Positions 12,649 to 25,623 of a DNA stretch of 64,000 nucleotides are shown here, piece by piece. The notes below the pieces were generated by a model, which was not told the origin of the DNA, made no database searches, and worked only from the letters and a program-made list of their open reading frames with translations. Each line of letters begins with the position of its first letter. The first letter of the stretch is position 1. The stretch spans positions 40,770-104,769 of the forward strand of contig JADGJC010000123.1 of the NCBI GenBank assembly GCA_027596075.1, written 5' to 3'. This DNA comes from Rhizophlyctis rosea. Its lineage: Eukaryota > Chytridiomycota > Chytridiomycetes > Rhizophlyctidales > Rhizophlyctidaceae. The position numbers and the translations under genes were made by a program.

Positions 12649-13957
12649 ATGTTCCCGCCATCACATGACTCCATCCATATCCGCCCCATCCTCTCAAATT
12701 TCGCCTCCATCGTTTGCACCTTGCACAAAACCCCAACCCCATGCAATTTGTAAATACCCCTCTATCCCGTCTGCTGAGCTGGACTTGCTAGTTATTTGGG
12801 CGATGCGACTAGTTGTATACCTTTTTTGCATAAGAGACTGAATTTGACTTGTATATTATGTGTGTGAAAATTTGTTGAGAGATGTTGCTTATGCTTTGGG
12901 TGAAGTGTCTGCCCAAGGCTTCAGTCACTCTGGAGGAAGTGTCGAAAAGAATGCAAGTCAGTGCTCGCTGGACAAGAAAGCGGACTTTTCCATATAGCGT
13001 TGAACGAGTAGTCTTGGGACTGTGGAACGGGAGAACTCTATGCACCAAGGGAAGATGGTTTGAAAAGTTACAATTTTGAAGCAACGGAAGCATTGATGAA
13101 GCACATCGGACACATGCTATAATGTACAAATGCCCAAATTGGGGATTTAGACCCGCGCGCGAAGACTTCTTGTGAGAGGCATGATTTCACAGAATTCTTT
13201 CCGACAGGAGTCTATGATACCATTTTTCTTTTCATTTGATCAAAACTCCAAAAGAACGAGCGCGGTTTCTTGGTCAAATCTACAAAAGCCACTGCATGCG
13301 CACCAAAACCGTCCGCTCCATCTCGCGGAGTTCCCGAAAACGCTAACATCCGGTGCCGCACGTCCCTGAATTTGCAGGGGTGTTAGAGCAAAAGTCGCAG
13401 CGAAAATGGATGAGGTATTGCAACCGGTACGTTTATCAGAAAAAGGACAAATTTAGGGACCTTCCATGATCATACAACGTAAAACCTCACATCGTCCTCA
13501 ACTCACCAATTCTCTCATTTCAGGCCAAACCGGAACGAATATAACGAGGAAATGGTAATGTCGAAGGTGAGCAGCTTGCAGTTTGCGAAATGATGGTGCG
13601 GTGCGAGGGACATCCTCTAGATTGTATCCTGTGATTGACGTCACATGTTTTTTTACCGTTGCTGACGACAGGCCCCTCCTCCGCAAACACCTCACACGCC
13701 CTACGCTCGCGGTTCCCATTCATCGAAACATTCAAGAAATATTCAACTGACAACGGATGTAATCGGCAAATCCAGAGAAGATGCAAATGGTGCAAGGCTA
13801 CTGCAAATAATCCAAGTTGACTGCACCTATATTCAGAACATATCCGGTCACTTGTGAATGTGAGCGATGTGCACAACAGCATGATGCAATCGTAGCAAGA
13901 AGAATATACATGATTTGGGACATTGCCGACGAACGATACGCTAAAAACCACCCCCCC
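12649..13957. other. Intergenic, nothing recognised
   Basis: Contains the tail of the hydrophilin gene and the 3' flank of the vWA gene on the other strand. A minus-strand open frame near 13520-13951 is long for the region but shows no motif and no splice partner, so I do not call it. Confidence 0.45.
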
Positions 13958-15360
13958 TTAATCCGCTTCGTCATATGTAGGATCAACCGCCCCACAAAGC
14001 AACTTGACAAGCCACATCTCCGGCGTCAAGTTGACCCCCTTCCTCAAACACTCATCCGCCTCCAACTCATAATTCGACGTCGTATCAACCATGCTCCCAA
14101 TCACAGGATCATTATCCACACCCGCCAAGAACTTCTGCGCTTTCTGGTCCTTCCCAACCTGTCCAATCTCAAGCGAAAACGCCCCGGGCCCATACCGCGT
14201 CTGCGAAACGGCTTGGTGTGCGGTGGAGATGACCCTCCTGAGGGTTTCGGGGGGCTCGCCAGCGGGTTCGCCGTCGGTGACGGCGATGATCAGGACGGGT
14301 TTGGGGAGTTGGTTGGCGCGTGCGGGGCCGACGACGAGGGGTTGGAGGATTTTGCTGTCTAGGCTGGTGCCTAGTGGGGTGAGACCGGAGAAACGGACTT
14401 GGCTGATGAGATTTTGTACGTCTTGTGGGGTGCGGATGTTGTTGCCTTGGAGTTGGTTGTTCATGAAGCGGACGGAGATGCCGTCTTCATCGAACCCGGT
14501 GCAGATTTCGGCTGTTTGGTTTTTGATGTGAGTGTGGTTGTCCGATCATGCGAACACATCGATTGCAACTCACCAACACACTGGATGATGAACTTCAAGT
14601 CATCAATGCGCTCGCCACCTTCTTCAAATGCTAGATGCGTAAAATTGTGGTAAATACCCTAGCCCATGTTGCTCATTCGAGCAGTCAACACATACCCATA
14701 GAACCACTGTCATCCACGTACAACACAACATCGTACAACGAGATGGCGGCCAGATCGTATGCCATCTCGGTAGGCAACTTCCATTTGGCGGCAATCGCAT
14801 TGAAGTCCACTGTTGCAACTTTGCTTGCCAGAACTTGGAGACGCTGCGGGTCATAAAAGGATTGGAGCTGCTTCACTTGAACGGTGGTTTGAAGTTTTTG
14901 TTGCGCACCGCCGCCCTGGAATTCAATATGATGAGCTTTCAACTCCACGTGATGTTGAAGAGTAGAGGACCATCTTCCTTCAACCTACCGCATAACCACC
15001 GGTGGGAGGCTGGGCATAGGGCTGACCAGGGGGAGCACCATACGGCGGCTGGCCTCCGGGCCTTTGACCGGGAGGAGCGTAACCAGCTGGTGCGCCGTAG
15101 GGAGCAGGAGGTTGACCGTAAGCACCTGGTTGACCGGGCGGGGCGACTCCGGGAGGAGCGTAACCACCCTGAGGAGGGTAGCCGCCCGGTTGTTGAGCTG
15201 CGTATGGGTTTGGTGCTCCCATCGGCGGCGCAGACGGGGGAGCGTATTGACCGGGAGGAGCACCGTAAGGTGCCTGACCTGGAGGAGGAGCACCGGGAGG
15301 AGCGTACATTGGTTGCTGTGCGTGAGGATTGTAGCCAGCGGCTTTGCTTGCGAGACCCAT
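13958..15360 (-). CDS. vWA-domain protein with Pro/Gly/Tyr-rich N-terminus
   Basis: Four exons on the minus strand (15360-14989, 14942-14696, 14630-14574, 14511-13958) join in phase to give 409 residues. Residues 1-124 are a low-complexity repeat of APPGQ, YGAPP and GGYAPPG units. The vWA fold follows, with a complete MIDAS DxSxS motif (DDSGSM, about 201-206), then FEEGGERIDDLK, and LIIAVTDGEP for the later metal-coordinating Asp. This architecture is common in fungi. A metal-dependent adhesion or scaffold role is likely, and the N-terminus resembles phase-separating or membrane-remodelling tails. The first intron is only 46 bases. No signal peptide is present, so it is intracellular. Confidence 0.85.
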
Positions 15361-16758
15361 GTAAGAGAAATTTGGTGGAGAGGGAGTGTTGTAAGTAGGA
15401 TTAGCTTGTTGAGATGTTCGTGGGAAAAGACGATGTTAGGAGCGTGGGAAAGTGACCCGAAACGAGGAAAGCCAAAATTGGCACTATCTATTTATGAACA
15501 GATCTGACGTGTCCTTTTGGGCCTTGGCGCGTCGGAAATGGCGCGCGTTCTGGCCCCCGCTTTGTTTACAACTCTCCACCCTGGTCACTGTGGGTCAGCC
15601 ACACTCACAGCCACATGCATCCCACCCGGAACGCTTTAACTTCAATTTCCCGACCTGCCCCGTCTTTCCAATTCCCAGAACCTTGTTTTGCGTTGCACTT
15701 AGCTGGGTAGAATGCCCTGGAAGAATAATAAAAAAGGGGGATGTCGCGAAACTGGACTAACCGGGAATATCTAGTGGAGTAAAGCTTGCAGCAGAGGGCT
15801 TTCGTTATCGAGGCCAATTCCACCCGAACGGACCCTAAACGGTTATTTGAGTTCACTAAGTTTCTGTGGAATATTGGAGGAATCATGGTTCAGGTGATGA
15901 CTCTCACATTCAGGTCAGTAGATCAGAAGTGGCATCCGGTGACAGCAGCACGTGCGGGCTCATATGGCACATGCAAATTGTATCGGAATTACTTGATGCG
16001 AGCATCTGCTGCTGCTTTGCGGCGGTCACGTGAGGGCGGTAAATGCAGTAAACGCCGTGGAAAGCTACAGATCGAGCCTTACAGTGACTATTCTTACTGT
16101 CAGCCAGCCCGCCAAGCGATGTGAGCAGGCAACAATGGCATCGATTGGTTTGAATAGAAACCGTCGGAATTTGCATGCTGAATCGCGGCCTGTTGAAAAT
16201 TGTGTATCGAATTGCTGACTTGAAGAGACTGCACCACGCTTATTACTGACTTACAATAGCAAGCTGCAGATCAAGCTTTAGATCGAGATGCTAGAGCCGT
16301 GATGAGGGCAATGTCCCAGAATATCTCGACTGCGCATTATCCTTTTCTGGTCATAGCAGTGCAAAGCTATTTCTCCCTTAGTTGTCTTGGTTGTCCACAT
16401 CTGTCGATCGCCTTTCACATCCTTGTACTACGTGTGTTACCACCAAAATGGGGTCCATGATAGACGAACGCGTTTTGCATGTGCCAGTAATTTGCGGACT
16501 TGCATTTTCAAACCATTTCCTTACTTCCCTTACAAGCATCATGAAGACACATGAAGAAGATAAGCTGGAAAGCAGATCCCGTAACTTAGCCTCCGAAACT
16601 GGTCCGGTTTGCGCGGTCAAAAACAAGTAAAAAGCCATGGACGAAAAGGAGGGCGACTCTTTTCTTGCAGCTGTTTTCCAGGCTAGCGGGCACTTTCAGA
16701 CTCTTTATCGCCCTTTGGATACCCGCCGACTACAGCTTCATCAACATCCCTGCCAATC
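15361..16758. other. Intergenic, divergent promoters, nothing else recognised
   Basis: Lies between the divergent vWA gene and the MFS carrier. A CATAAATAG element on the minus strand near 15490 may act as a TATA box for the vWA gene. No gene or RNA could be supported in the rest. Confidence 0.4.
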
Positions 16759-18683
16759 ATGTCCCTCCCCCGACCATCATCTCTCGACACATACTCTATA
16801 GCCCGAAACTTTCCCAAAGACCAATCACGTGAAAGGTCCCGCTCTCCATTTGCAAGATCCTACGATGCTGCACGGTCTCGTTCTCCCATGATGAGATCTT
16901 ATTCACCTGCGGCCAGGCCGCCGATGTTGGAAGTCACGGCTGCTCCGGATACTGATTCCATCTCGCCTCTCTCCGTGGTCCATTCTGAGAGGTCGAGCTT
17001 GAACCCCCCACCACTTTCGCATTCGATCTCTGAATCTCCTTCTGCGGATCGACTGCCAGCTTTGAATGCTACTGATGTTCGGAAGTGGAAGCGGGTTGGT
17101 AAGTAGGCATCGGATAATCATGCCCTGTAAATCGCCAAGACAGCTGATAATGCCTCCCATCCATGCATCCAGTCCAAGTCATCGCCGCCGTCATCTCCTG
17201 CCTCTTTGCAGCCGGAATCGTCTTCGGCTACGCAGCCATCAAACCCGTCCTAAAGCAAGAAGGCGCCTACCAAGACTACTGCCCATCGGGTCCAGACCAA
17301 GATACCTGCATTGAGCTTCGCCTAAACTTCATGTTCACTCTTGCGGCACTGTCCACCAATATCTGTGCTTTACCTGTAGGCGCTACGCTTGATCACTTCG
17401 GCCCACGCGTGTGCGGAATGATCGCAAGTCTTCTCCTAACGTTCGGAGCTTTATCAATGGCCTACTTCAAAGAACTGCCATTCGATGGGCTGCTGTTTGG
17501 ATACCTGTTCTTAGCTCTTGGAGGTTCTTACGTATTCATCTCCTCCTTCCAACTATCCAACGCTTTCCCTCGTCACTCAGGTCTAGTCCTAGCAATCATA
17601 ACAGGAGCATTCGACGCCTCCAGCGCCCTCTTCCTCCTCTACCGCATCCATTACGAATCAACATCTGGCTCATTCCCTCTCCGCCTATTCTTCCTTTCGT
17701 ATCTCGCGGTACCCATTACCATCGTCCTCTTCCAGGTCTTCCTCCTCCCAGCGGAGTCATATAAGACTATTGGAGAGCTGTTGGAAGAAGTGGATAAGCC
17801 ACCCGTTGATGAGACAACACCTTTATTGGCGGAACCATCCGAAGGATATCGTCGGCAACGTCGGGCGTCAGTGGCGAGCAGCTTTGGAGTGGAGAAACAG
17901 GCTAAGAGGGAGGAGAAGAAGAATGAGATTTCGGGGGTTTGGGGTGTAATGCATCAGCATGGGGTGTGGGAGCAGATTAGGAGTGGATGGTTTATTCCGC
18001 TTTGCTGTTTTAATGGTGAGTGGACAATCGCGATTGATTGCGATATGTAAACACGCTATCCAAAATGGAAGTTTAAGATTCCACTTCCCCCACCGTCAGT
18101 CGTTCAAATGCTCCGCAACAACTTTTTCATGGCCACCATCCGCCCACAATACACCTCCATCTTCAACTCCATCGAAAAAGCCACACAAGTCAACAACTTC
18201 TTCGACCTAGCCCTCCCCATCGGCGGCGTCTGTTCCATTCCTTTCATCGGTCTAATCCTCGACCATACTAGTACACTAACCGTCCTAATCATCCTCGTCA
18301 TAAACGGAGCACTCATTGGCGCCCTCCAACTCGTTCCGCAAATTTGGGCCGCGTACATAGGTGTGGTCCTCTTCGTCCTCAACCGTCCGTTTTACTACAC
18401 CGCTATATCGGATTATACGGCGAAGGTGTTTGGGTATACCACTTTTGGGACGATTTATGGGACGATTATCTTTCTTGCGGGGGTGTTTAACTTTGTGCAG
18501 AGTGGGTTGGATTATTTGGTTCAGACGAGGTTTAAGGGGGATTATGTGGTTGTGGATCTGGTTTTGGAAGGTGTGGGGTTGGTGCTTGGGATCCCGATGC
18601 TTCTGTATGTCGGCGTTCAGGCCAGAAGCATTGCTCAAAGGAGGGATGATGCTAGCAGGGCTGCATATGGGGCCACGTTTTAG
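16759..18683 (+). CDS. FMP42-like (SLC43-type) MFS transporter
   Basis: Three exons (16759-17098, 17173-18015, 18100-18683) give 588 residues. A cytosolic N-terminal tail of about 110 residues is rich in Ser/Arg/Pro, including SRSP-type repeats that look like phosphorylation sites. Two six-helix bundles are joined by a charged loop with the TTPLLAEPSEGYRR segment. The motif GIVFGYAAIKPVLKQEG after helix 1 and the GATLDHFGPR loop are typical of yeast Fmp42 and SLC43 amino-acid carriers. The substrate is unknown; members sit in the vacuole, plasma membrane or mitochondria. Length and topology are normal for the family. Confidence 0.8.
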
Positions 18684-19761
18684 GGATGGGCCTTGGTGAT
18701 CGTATCGTTTACCTTTTTAGCTGTTATTAGAATGAAGGTGGGATCTGTATATACATCTGGCCGTAGGGAGTGTCGCATATTAATGGTATGTCGTATTCTT
18801 CCCTGTCCATTTTGTTTTATATATTGATATCTACATGGGAAGATTTGGCTATCCTCTGGACCCAATGTCGGTGCAGCTTCTGAGGGATCGGTAAATAGTT
18901 AATGCTTTCCAGTTGTTCGATAGTTTCTATCACCTCTTGTTTTATGATGACTGATGTCACTTCCAATGCGGTCCTGTGATTTTTGGAAGTGCAAAGACAG
19001 AATCCTTGATGGTGGGGTGCACTCTATCTCATCTTTTTGAAACCCGGTTACCGGTCTGCTCTGGCGGGATTTGTGGGCTGTTCGCCAGGTCTTCGCTGCG
19101 GATGAGAGGTAAGTAGTCATTACATGAATTCCATTTGATGCTGAATGTTAGACACAAGATTTACCGTTGCAGCACGGACGAAAGATGGGGCTTGATGCCC
19201 TTACTTTGCGGGACCAATTTCCAGCGCCGTCAGACTTCCTTCAATAATAAGTTGCACCATTTTGCTGCAGCTCCAATGTCATGCAAGTGGTTTTCAGATG
19301 TGAATTTATCCCGTTTTTTAGAAGTATAAAAGTCGAGCGGTGCTTAAGGCGATCTTGAGTTGAAAGCCCACATTATTGCAAAATCACTACTTCGCACCTT
19401 TGGAGGTTGTTGACTTGCTCATTAACTTCATTACGGTTTGAATGGACCCTGGCGTGATTGGCCGTTTTGTCTGGCGCAGTCTGGAAACTTGCAACAGAAG
19501 GAGCTTATTTACTTACCTACAGTTTGCGCTGCCATCGTTCACTTTCCCACGCCTCCCAAATTCCCAATCTTGCGCGCCGGAATCTCAAACTTGATATTCT
19601 GACATCTCTTTGAAAAGGTCACCGTTCACCAAACGCGGCTGTGGGCACATAAAGACAAGGGCACCGGAAGTTCGCACTGTTTCATTCTGCTGGTTGGAGC
19701 TCGTTGGTCGTCACTTTCCACTGAAAATCACCACCACACAAAAACAACCACAACACAACCG
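18684..19761. other. Intergenic; upstream region of the ankyrin gene
   Basis: No gene recognised. The last 160 bases stay open in the frame of the downstream ankyrin protein back to a stop at 19600, but contain no ATG. The final 50 bases are A/C-rich, like a typical fungal leader. Confidence 0.45.
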
Positions 19762-21753
19762 GTGGACTTCCCACCCGAAATCGTCCTGACCATCTCTCGA
19801 CTCTCCCATCCGCTCGCAATCCGCTCCCTACAACGCGCCTGCAAAGGATTCCACAAACTCATCAACAAAGATGATTTGGTTTGGGCGGAAGCAGGCTGGC
19901 GCACACACACCCGCGATCTCCGTCACTGCTGGCACTGGGCGACGCGGAACTGGCACGTCGAAGTCCTTCGCGCGTATGCGCGGGACGTCAGCGTAGGCGA
20001 TCGGGAGTGGACGCTGTGCAGTGAGGCGGTTGTGAGGGGGGACTTGTCAGTCGTGCGTTTCTTGTTGAGTGTCGGCGTGAACATACATCGTCAGGAAGGG
20101 CGTGCACTTCGGAATGCGGCTTCGAATGGTCGTGCTGATGTCGTGAAGGAGTTGATCAAGGATGGTGCGAACGTTGACGTGAGGGATGGGGATCCTTTGC
20201 ACGAGGCAGCATCTCATGGACATTTGGGCGTTATCAAAGTCTTGGTGGACGCCGGCGTCAACGTCCATGCTGCGAACGAGAAGGTTCTTCGAGCGGCTGC
20301 GCAATCTGGACACGTAGATAGTGTCAGGGAATTGTTGCAAGCAGGCGCAGATGTTCACGCATTCAATGATGACGCTCTGTTCAAAGCCTGCGAAGCTGGC
20401 CATGCTGCGGTGGTGACGCAGTTGGTGAAGGGAGGCGCCGACGTTCACGTCTTTGAAGATGAGCCGCTCCGAAGAGCATCCAGCATTGGTCATCTCGAGG
20501 CAGTTCAAGCATTGTTGCGGGCAGGGGCGAATGTTCATACGTACGACGAAGCGGCATTGAAGGTGGCAGCGGGACGAAGCCACATACGGGTGCTCAAGCT
20601 GTTGTTGGAAGAGGGGGCATGCATATCAAATAACACGCTGCGTACCATGGCGGAGGAGGGTCGGACGGAAGTAGTGCAGGCATTCACGGAAGCTAAAGCA
20701 AACATGCGTGCTTCCGATATTCCTATGAACGAAAGCGTAGTGCACATCGCGGCCACGAGGGGTCATCTTGATGTTGTCCGGGTGCTTCTCGACGCTCATC
20801 TTTACAACGGCTTTATAGTGGGCGCGCTACTGCATACGGCGACGAAGGAAGGCAAGCTGGAACTTGTGAAAATGGTATCGGCATTGAGCGACGGAATGGC
20901 GCTTGATGATGCGCTGACCACGGCAGCTAAAGGGGGCTATCTCGAAATCGTCAAAGCACTGCTCGCAAAAGGTGTCAAAATTCGTCTCGAACCGCAGGAG
21001 GAAACGTGGAGTTACTCTTCTCAGAGGAGAGGCAATGCTTTGGCCGGTGCGGCCACGCATGGTCATCTCGAAGTCGTCAGAACATTGCTAGAAGCGGGAG
21101 CCGACGTCCATGCCAAGGACCACAAAGGCAATGAGGCATTGACGCAAGCGTTGAGGGGTGGGCATGTTGAAGTCGTCAAAACGTTGCTGAATGCGGGAGC
21201 GACAGTATCGGCTGCGACGTCGGAATTGGTCAAAAGTGTGTCGAAGGCAACTGATATCTTGTCGGTTGCGGATTCATCTCGGCCGCCTTCGTCAATCCGA
21301 CGGGTCGAAACTCGTGACTGGTCGACGTCAACAGGCGGGAGCGGACGTGCATCAAGATGGGATCCCATGGATTGGTCTGATGAGATGTCGGTTCCGGAAA
21401 GAGGATCTGAGAGAGGAATGGAGGAGGAAAGGAGGTAAGGACTGGCTTTCATACGGTTGAAAACCATATGATTGACTTGCTCATTATCACATCCTCTCAG
21501 ATCCGTTGACAGGGACCATCCCATGCAGATACCAGTGCCTCAGTACAACCGGCATCCGCACCCTCATGCCCAAGCACGGAATGATTGGCAAGGAAATGGA
21601 TGGTTGGGCCTAAGCTGGTCGACGGCCCCGCATCACGCCGGGCCATATCAGGGCGGGTATTCGCCTAACAGGTCGTCGTGGGTCCCGAGTGGTGCTGGGC
21701 CCCAACGCCGCCGGTCTTATGATGGGCACGGGAGGGTTCCGCGATATTGGTGA
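19762..21753 (+). CDS. F-box/ankyrin-repeat protein with no AUG start
   Basis: Two exons, 19762-21434 and 21501-21753, join at phase 2 and give about 641 residues. The N-terminus is F-box-like (FPPEIVLTISRLSHP through the CKGF.KLI region) and carries the WAEAGWR signature shared with its paralogues here. About a dozen ankyrin repeats follow, many ending in LLxAGADVH. The second exon adds an Arg/His/Pro/Gly-rich tail. F-box/ankyrin proteins usually act as SCF ubiquitin-ligase adaptors; the target is unknown. The frame begins at GTG (19762), where its paralogue has an ATG four codons upstream of the equivalent Pro. No in-frame ATG occurs back to the stop at 19600, and the next one inside lies about 290 codons in. 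Non-AUG initiation, an unseen upstream exon or a start-codon mutation are possible. Confidence 0.7.
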
Positions 21754-22172
21754 TCAGCATGCAGACAGATAGATAGGCAGGTGGCGGGGCAATAGGTATA
21801 GCAGAATTGGCGCAAGGAAATATGTATTGATACATAGGTCTTTCAAGTCGTTGTAACATCAAAATCGATCACGACCATTGCAAATTGAACCTTGCCAAGA
21901 CTTCCGGAGAAAGGTGTGGAAATCGATGGACGACATCTCCAGCAGCAGGTTGAGCCAAGCATCCCCTAACCGTTCATACTGTTTGATTTAACTGAATTAT
22001 GTGCACAAGATGCGAGTCCAAAAGGACATGTACATCACAAAATCCATTAGGGTATACCGAGAACCGTATTTACAAAAGCCTGGACCCAACCAGGTACCAT
22101 TAAAAAAAAACTTTACAACAACCCCTTTCCTCCACCACAAAGTGTACACCCACACCACACAAAAGAAGACAA
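21754..22172. other. Convergent intergenic region
   Basis: Holds the 3' ends of the ankyrin gene and of ADA2, which converge. Nothing else is seen. Confidence 0.5.
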
Positions 22173-24314
22173 TCACTTCAACTCAATCCCCTTCAACTTA
22201 ATCCATCCAACCTCCACAAAGAAATCATACAACCTACTCGTCTTGTTGACATCCATCTTAATCAACTGCCTCGCCTGCCGTCTCCTCAAACTTCCTTTAG
22301 CAACATACTCCTTCAACAGCTGGTCCTTGATCGCCAAATACGCCTTTGGCAGTATTCTCAGGTTATTGCATAGCTCGCGTTCGGAGGGTATGAGAAGCTC
22401 CACGCCTTCTTCGTTGGACACGTCGATTGGTGCGGGGCCTTTGCGGATTTGTTGTTGTTGTTGTTGGGGGGTGGGGATGGGTGTTCCGTAGGTGGGTGCG
22501 GTAGGGGTGCGGGTGAGGGAGGGGGTGGCGAAGGGCGTGTAGGTGGGCATGGGGGAGGCGGCGGCGGAGAGGCTGGCGGTGGGGAGGAGGGAAGGACCGC
22601 CGAGCCGGGAGGGTGTACTTGCGCGTGAGGATGGACCACTTCCCTATTGATGGCAGAATATAATGAGTATCGGGGATAGTTGTGATCAATGCGAATGGTG
22701 TTTGTTTCTTACATCTCCATATGGGGTGAATCTTGCCGATGAACGTGCACCGCCATGTCGACCAGAATACTGCAAAGCCTTAGTGAGCAAGTCCGTCACT
22801 TGTGACGTCACTTGTGACCCGATTCATTGCGGGATACTCACCCTAGCAGCCTTCTCCCTCTCATACTCAACAGTCTCAGCCTTGGAAGTGAGACCCATCC
22901 GGCGCCACTCTTGCAATTCACTTATTCGTTTTCGAAGAAGCATCTCCTCTGTGATTTCGAAGTTTAGCGATCCCATGACGGTCATGCCCGCCTGAGAGAA
23001 ATGCCTCATACCCCACATATCGTTTGCAAGCATACTAAAGTCCATGGCAGTTTGTAACCTTGCAAATACTCGAAGTTTCTGCAGAAGCTCTCGCTTCTCT
23101 TTCGGCCACTTGGTTTCCGCTGCTTTGTTCTATAGTGATGATTAGTGAATGCCGACCAACTTGTGACAGTCAGGTTCAGGTCTACCTTCCGATAATCAGT
23201 GAGTTGACGATCAAAGACCAGCTCTTTCCGCTCCTTCCGACGGTCCAGTATGGAGTTGTAAACACTCAACATCGCCGATTTTAGCTCTGGATAGTGAGAA
23301 ACATCAGAAGGTTACGTCCATGTGCGTACCATGCGAAGCACTTACTTATGTCACCAGGTGAGTCGTCCTCAAAGAATTCCAGATCCTTAACCTGCTGCTC
23401 GGCATCGTTCTCGTATTCGGTTTCAAATTCCCCGCGAGCTGGCATATAACCAGCGATCTCGTGATTCACTGGTACACTGCTAGGTGGCTATGATGTGTCG
23501 GATGCTTCAGCACGTGTGATCAAGGCACAAGGTTCGACCATATAAACACTCACCCGTGCGGTTTTGGGAAGACGTTGCATCATTTCTAGAGTACAAAGCT
23601 CATGAGTACTCCACGACGCGCACTAAATGCCCACAAAACATCTTACTGATTGGTAATCGAATGTTCGGATCAAAGGTTTTGTCCATGTCCTGCAAAAGAG
23701 GGGTCAGGGTAGACTCCCCATTGAATCATCAGCTGGACAGACTCACGGGTGTTGGGAAATTATCGCTATCAATGTACACTTTATGATAATGTTCGGAGCA
23801 CTCCACTTTGTTCTTCGTAGCGACGTGCTCGGCAATTTCCTCCCAGTTTCCAGTTCCATACTTTTCCAGCCCTTCTATGAAGGTGATTTCCTCGTCGGCA
23901 CGCCATTCTTCATCGAACAGGGGGAAGTTCAATATGTCCTATGCCAACCGGATGAGCATTCCTCAAATACTGTGGAAGTGCCCCCAGGATAAAGATGCTT
24001 ACAATCACTCGATATGGATGGTCGTTCTTGTGCTCCCCTTTCTCCGCTCCCGTGCTGAAACATTCCACGCATAAGTCTACATCCGGGCAGACTGCGCAAC
24101 GTATTCGAACAATGAAAGTAAGGTCTTTCTCGCAGACGTCACAGTGATATTCGTGTCCAAATACAGATTCCATAGCTGTGGTGGAGTTTAGTTCATGCGG
24201 AACTTCGTGAGCGGGAGCAGAGCGCCCAAGGCAAAGCTGAACAAGAACACAAGCAGACACCCCACCTTCTTCCTGCTCCTCCCCAAACTTCCGCACCTTC
24301 TTCGACATGCCCAT
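22173..24314 (-). CDS. ADA2: Transcriptional coactivator ADA2 (SAGA/ADA)
   Basis: Ten exons on the minus strand: 24314-24266, 24175-24003, 23938-23747, 23689-23647, 23585-23554, 23487-23346, 23286-23186, 23129-22842, 22769-22713 and 22643-22173, giving 515 residues. Domains are in the canonical order. A ZZ zinc finger (YHCDVCEKD, CAVCPDVDLCVECF, HPYRVI) covers about 20-75. A SANT/Myb domain follows (WRADEEITFIEGLEKYGTGN, with WEEIAEHV and CSEHY). The central YN..L..R..RK region comes next, and a C-terminal SWIRM domain occupies about 430-515. ADA2 binds and activates the histone acetyltransferase Gcn5 in the nucleus. A Pro/Thr-rich linker with a short poly-Gln run precedes SWIRM. Met1 and Met3 are both possible starts. 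The model is phase-consistent throughout. Confidence 0.95.
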
Positions 24315-24920
24315 TGCGGTAGGTATGTGGGTGGGAGCTAGGAGAACTCAAAAGGGGTTTTGCACGTCGTTAATTTTAGATCACTGGTGTGAGAAATTGG
24401 TGGGAAAGTTTGGTTCGGGTTGCGGTGGGAAATTGCGCAGGCCCCTTTTGAACCACGCGTAGCCACGTGCCACATGATGAAATCACCGATCAGGTTGAGG
24501 GTGGCTTGTGAGATCGACAATTGCAGTTCCAACTTCAAAATCACATAAATTGCGCCTTCCCCTGCCCTTTTCCCTTGTCCGTCCAACGATTGCATAGGCC
24601 AGGGTCCAAGGTACTACTTGAACGAGGTCGACTGCACCCGCCGATACCGTAACTCTCAGGTAACCTCTATTCGCTTCTTCGCAGGTCTTGGAGAAAGTTT
24701 CTGTGAAAGAAAGTTTCTTTTTACATCAAAACGACCCTTGGACGGCCTTTCCACACTTTCTCACATTCCTCATCAACCAGCGCAAGTCGCCTGATTTTTC
24801 CTTTGAAACCAATCTGCAGTCATCCCGTCTACGGCAGTCATCAACTTCCACCACAAAGCGCACACCGCTATCACACCATTCAACAATTACCTCTCAACAA
24901 AACAAATCTCACCAACAGAC
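24315..24920. other. Intergenic, divergent promoters
   Basis: Separates ADA2 from the broken F-box/ankyrin copy. The right half has a pyrimidine-rich, then A/C-rich leader like that of an active gene, which suggests the copy at 24921 was once, or still is, transcribed. Confidence 0.4.
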
Positions 24921-25623
24921 ATGATCCCACCCTTACTTCTTGAACTCTTCCCCTTTGTCGCGAGAGTCTGCGAACCCCTCACTGCCCGTAAACTCCGCAA
25001 CGCGACGCGCGCAACCCGCAAGGTCATCACCGAGCACGACCTCGTCGCCGAAGCCGGGTGGAGGTAGTTCACAATGGGGGGTTGACAACTGCTGGGACTG
25101 GGCTTGTCGAAAGGGCCACGAGGAGTTCGTTCGTCTCTACTTGCCAGAAATAAGTTTCGAGAGTTTAGGAAGAAGGGTCCGAGCGGCAGCGGAATCCCCC
25201 AACGACCCCTTTCTGAGCACGATCATCCCCCTCGTCATCCTGAAATACGCACCCGCACTCGTCGCCGACGATCATCGCTTGCAAGATCCATGACTAGCGA
25301 AGTCAGTCCCGCCCCCGCCAGCGCCTCCAGACGTTCCCTTTGCGGAGGCCATGGCTGTTTGGCGGTCGGGAGGTTTGGCCTCCATGATCGGAATCCTTTT
25401 CTTAGGGTGGACCTCAACTGCTCCGACACCAGAGCAGCATGCTATTTGTTGGGCTTTTGGAGAGAAATGGGATGAGGGGGGTCGGGCGTTGGTCCCGTTG
25501 CTGGTGCACGAAGGGGTTGATGGTCACAAGGCGGAACTGATTATGAGGGTCGGATGCATGATCATTGACCATGTATGGGAACCCGGAAGCGCATCGAAGG
25601 CAGCAATCCGAGTGGGCGTATGA
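24921..25623 (+). pseudogene. Broken F-box/ankyrin copy
   Basis: An intact ATG opens 48 codons that match the F-box start of the two neighbours, ending in the family signature AEAGWR followed directly by a stop. Homology continues in another frame with a CWDWACRKGHEEFVRLY segment, aligned to HCWHWATRN in the 19.7 kb gene. It stops again near 25290 and resumes in another frame from about 25351 as weak ankyrin-like sequence (CWAFGEKWDEGG, LLVHEGVDGH). At least two frame breaks are therefore present. A GGAG/GTAGTT step at the first break could mimic a donor, but no acceptor restores a long frame. I read it as a decaying copy of the local family. Confidence 0.65.

Noticed and set aside
13520..13951. 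A 143-codon minus-strand open frame downstream of the vWA gene
   Set aside because: The translation is Cys/His/Ser-rich without order, has no homology I recognise and does not connect to the vWA gene in phase.
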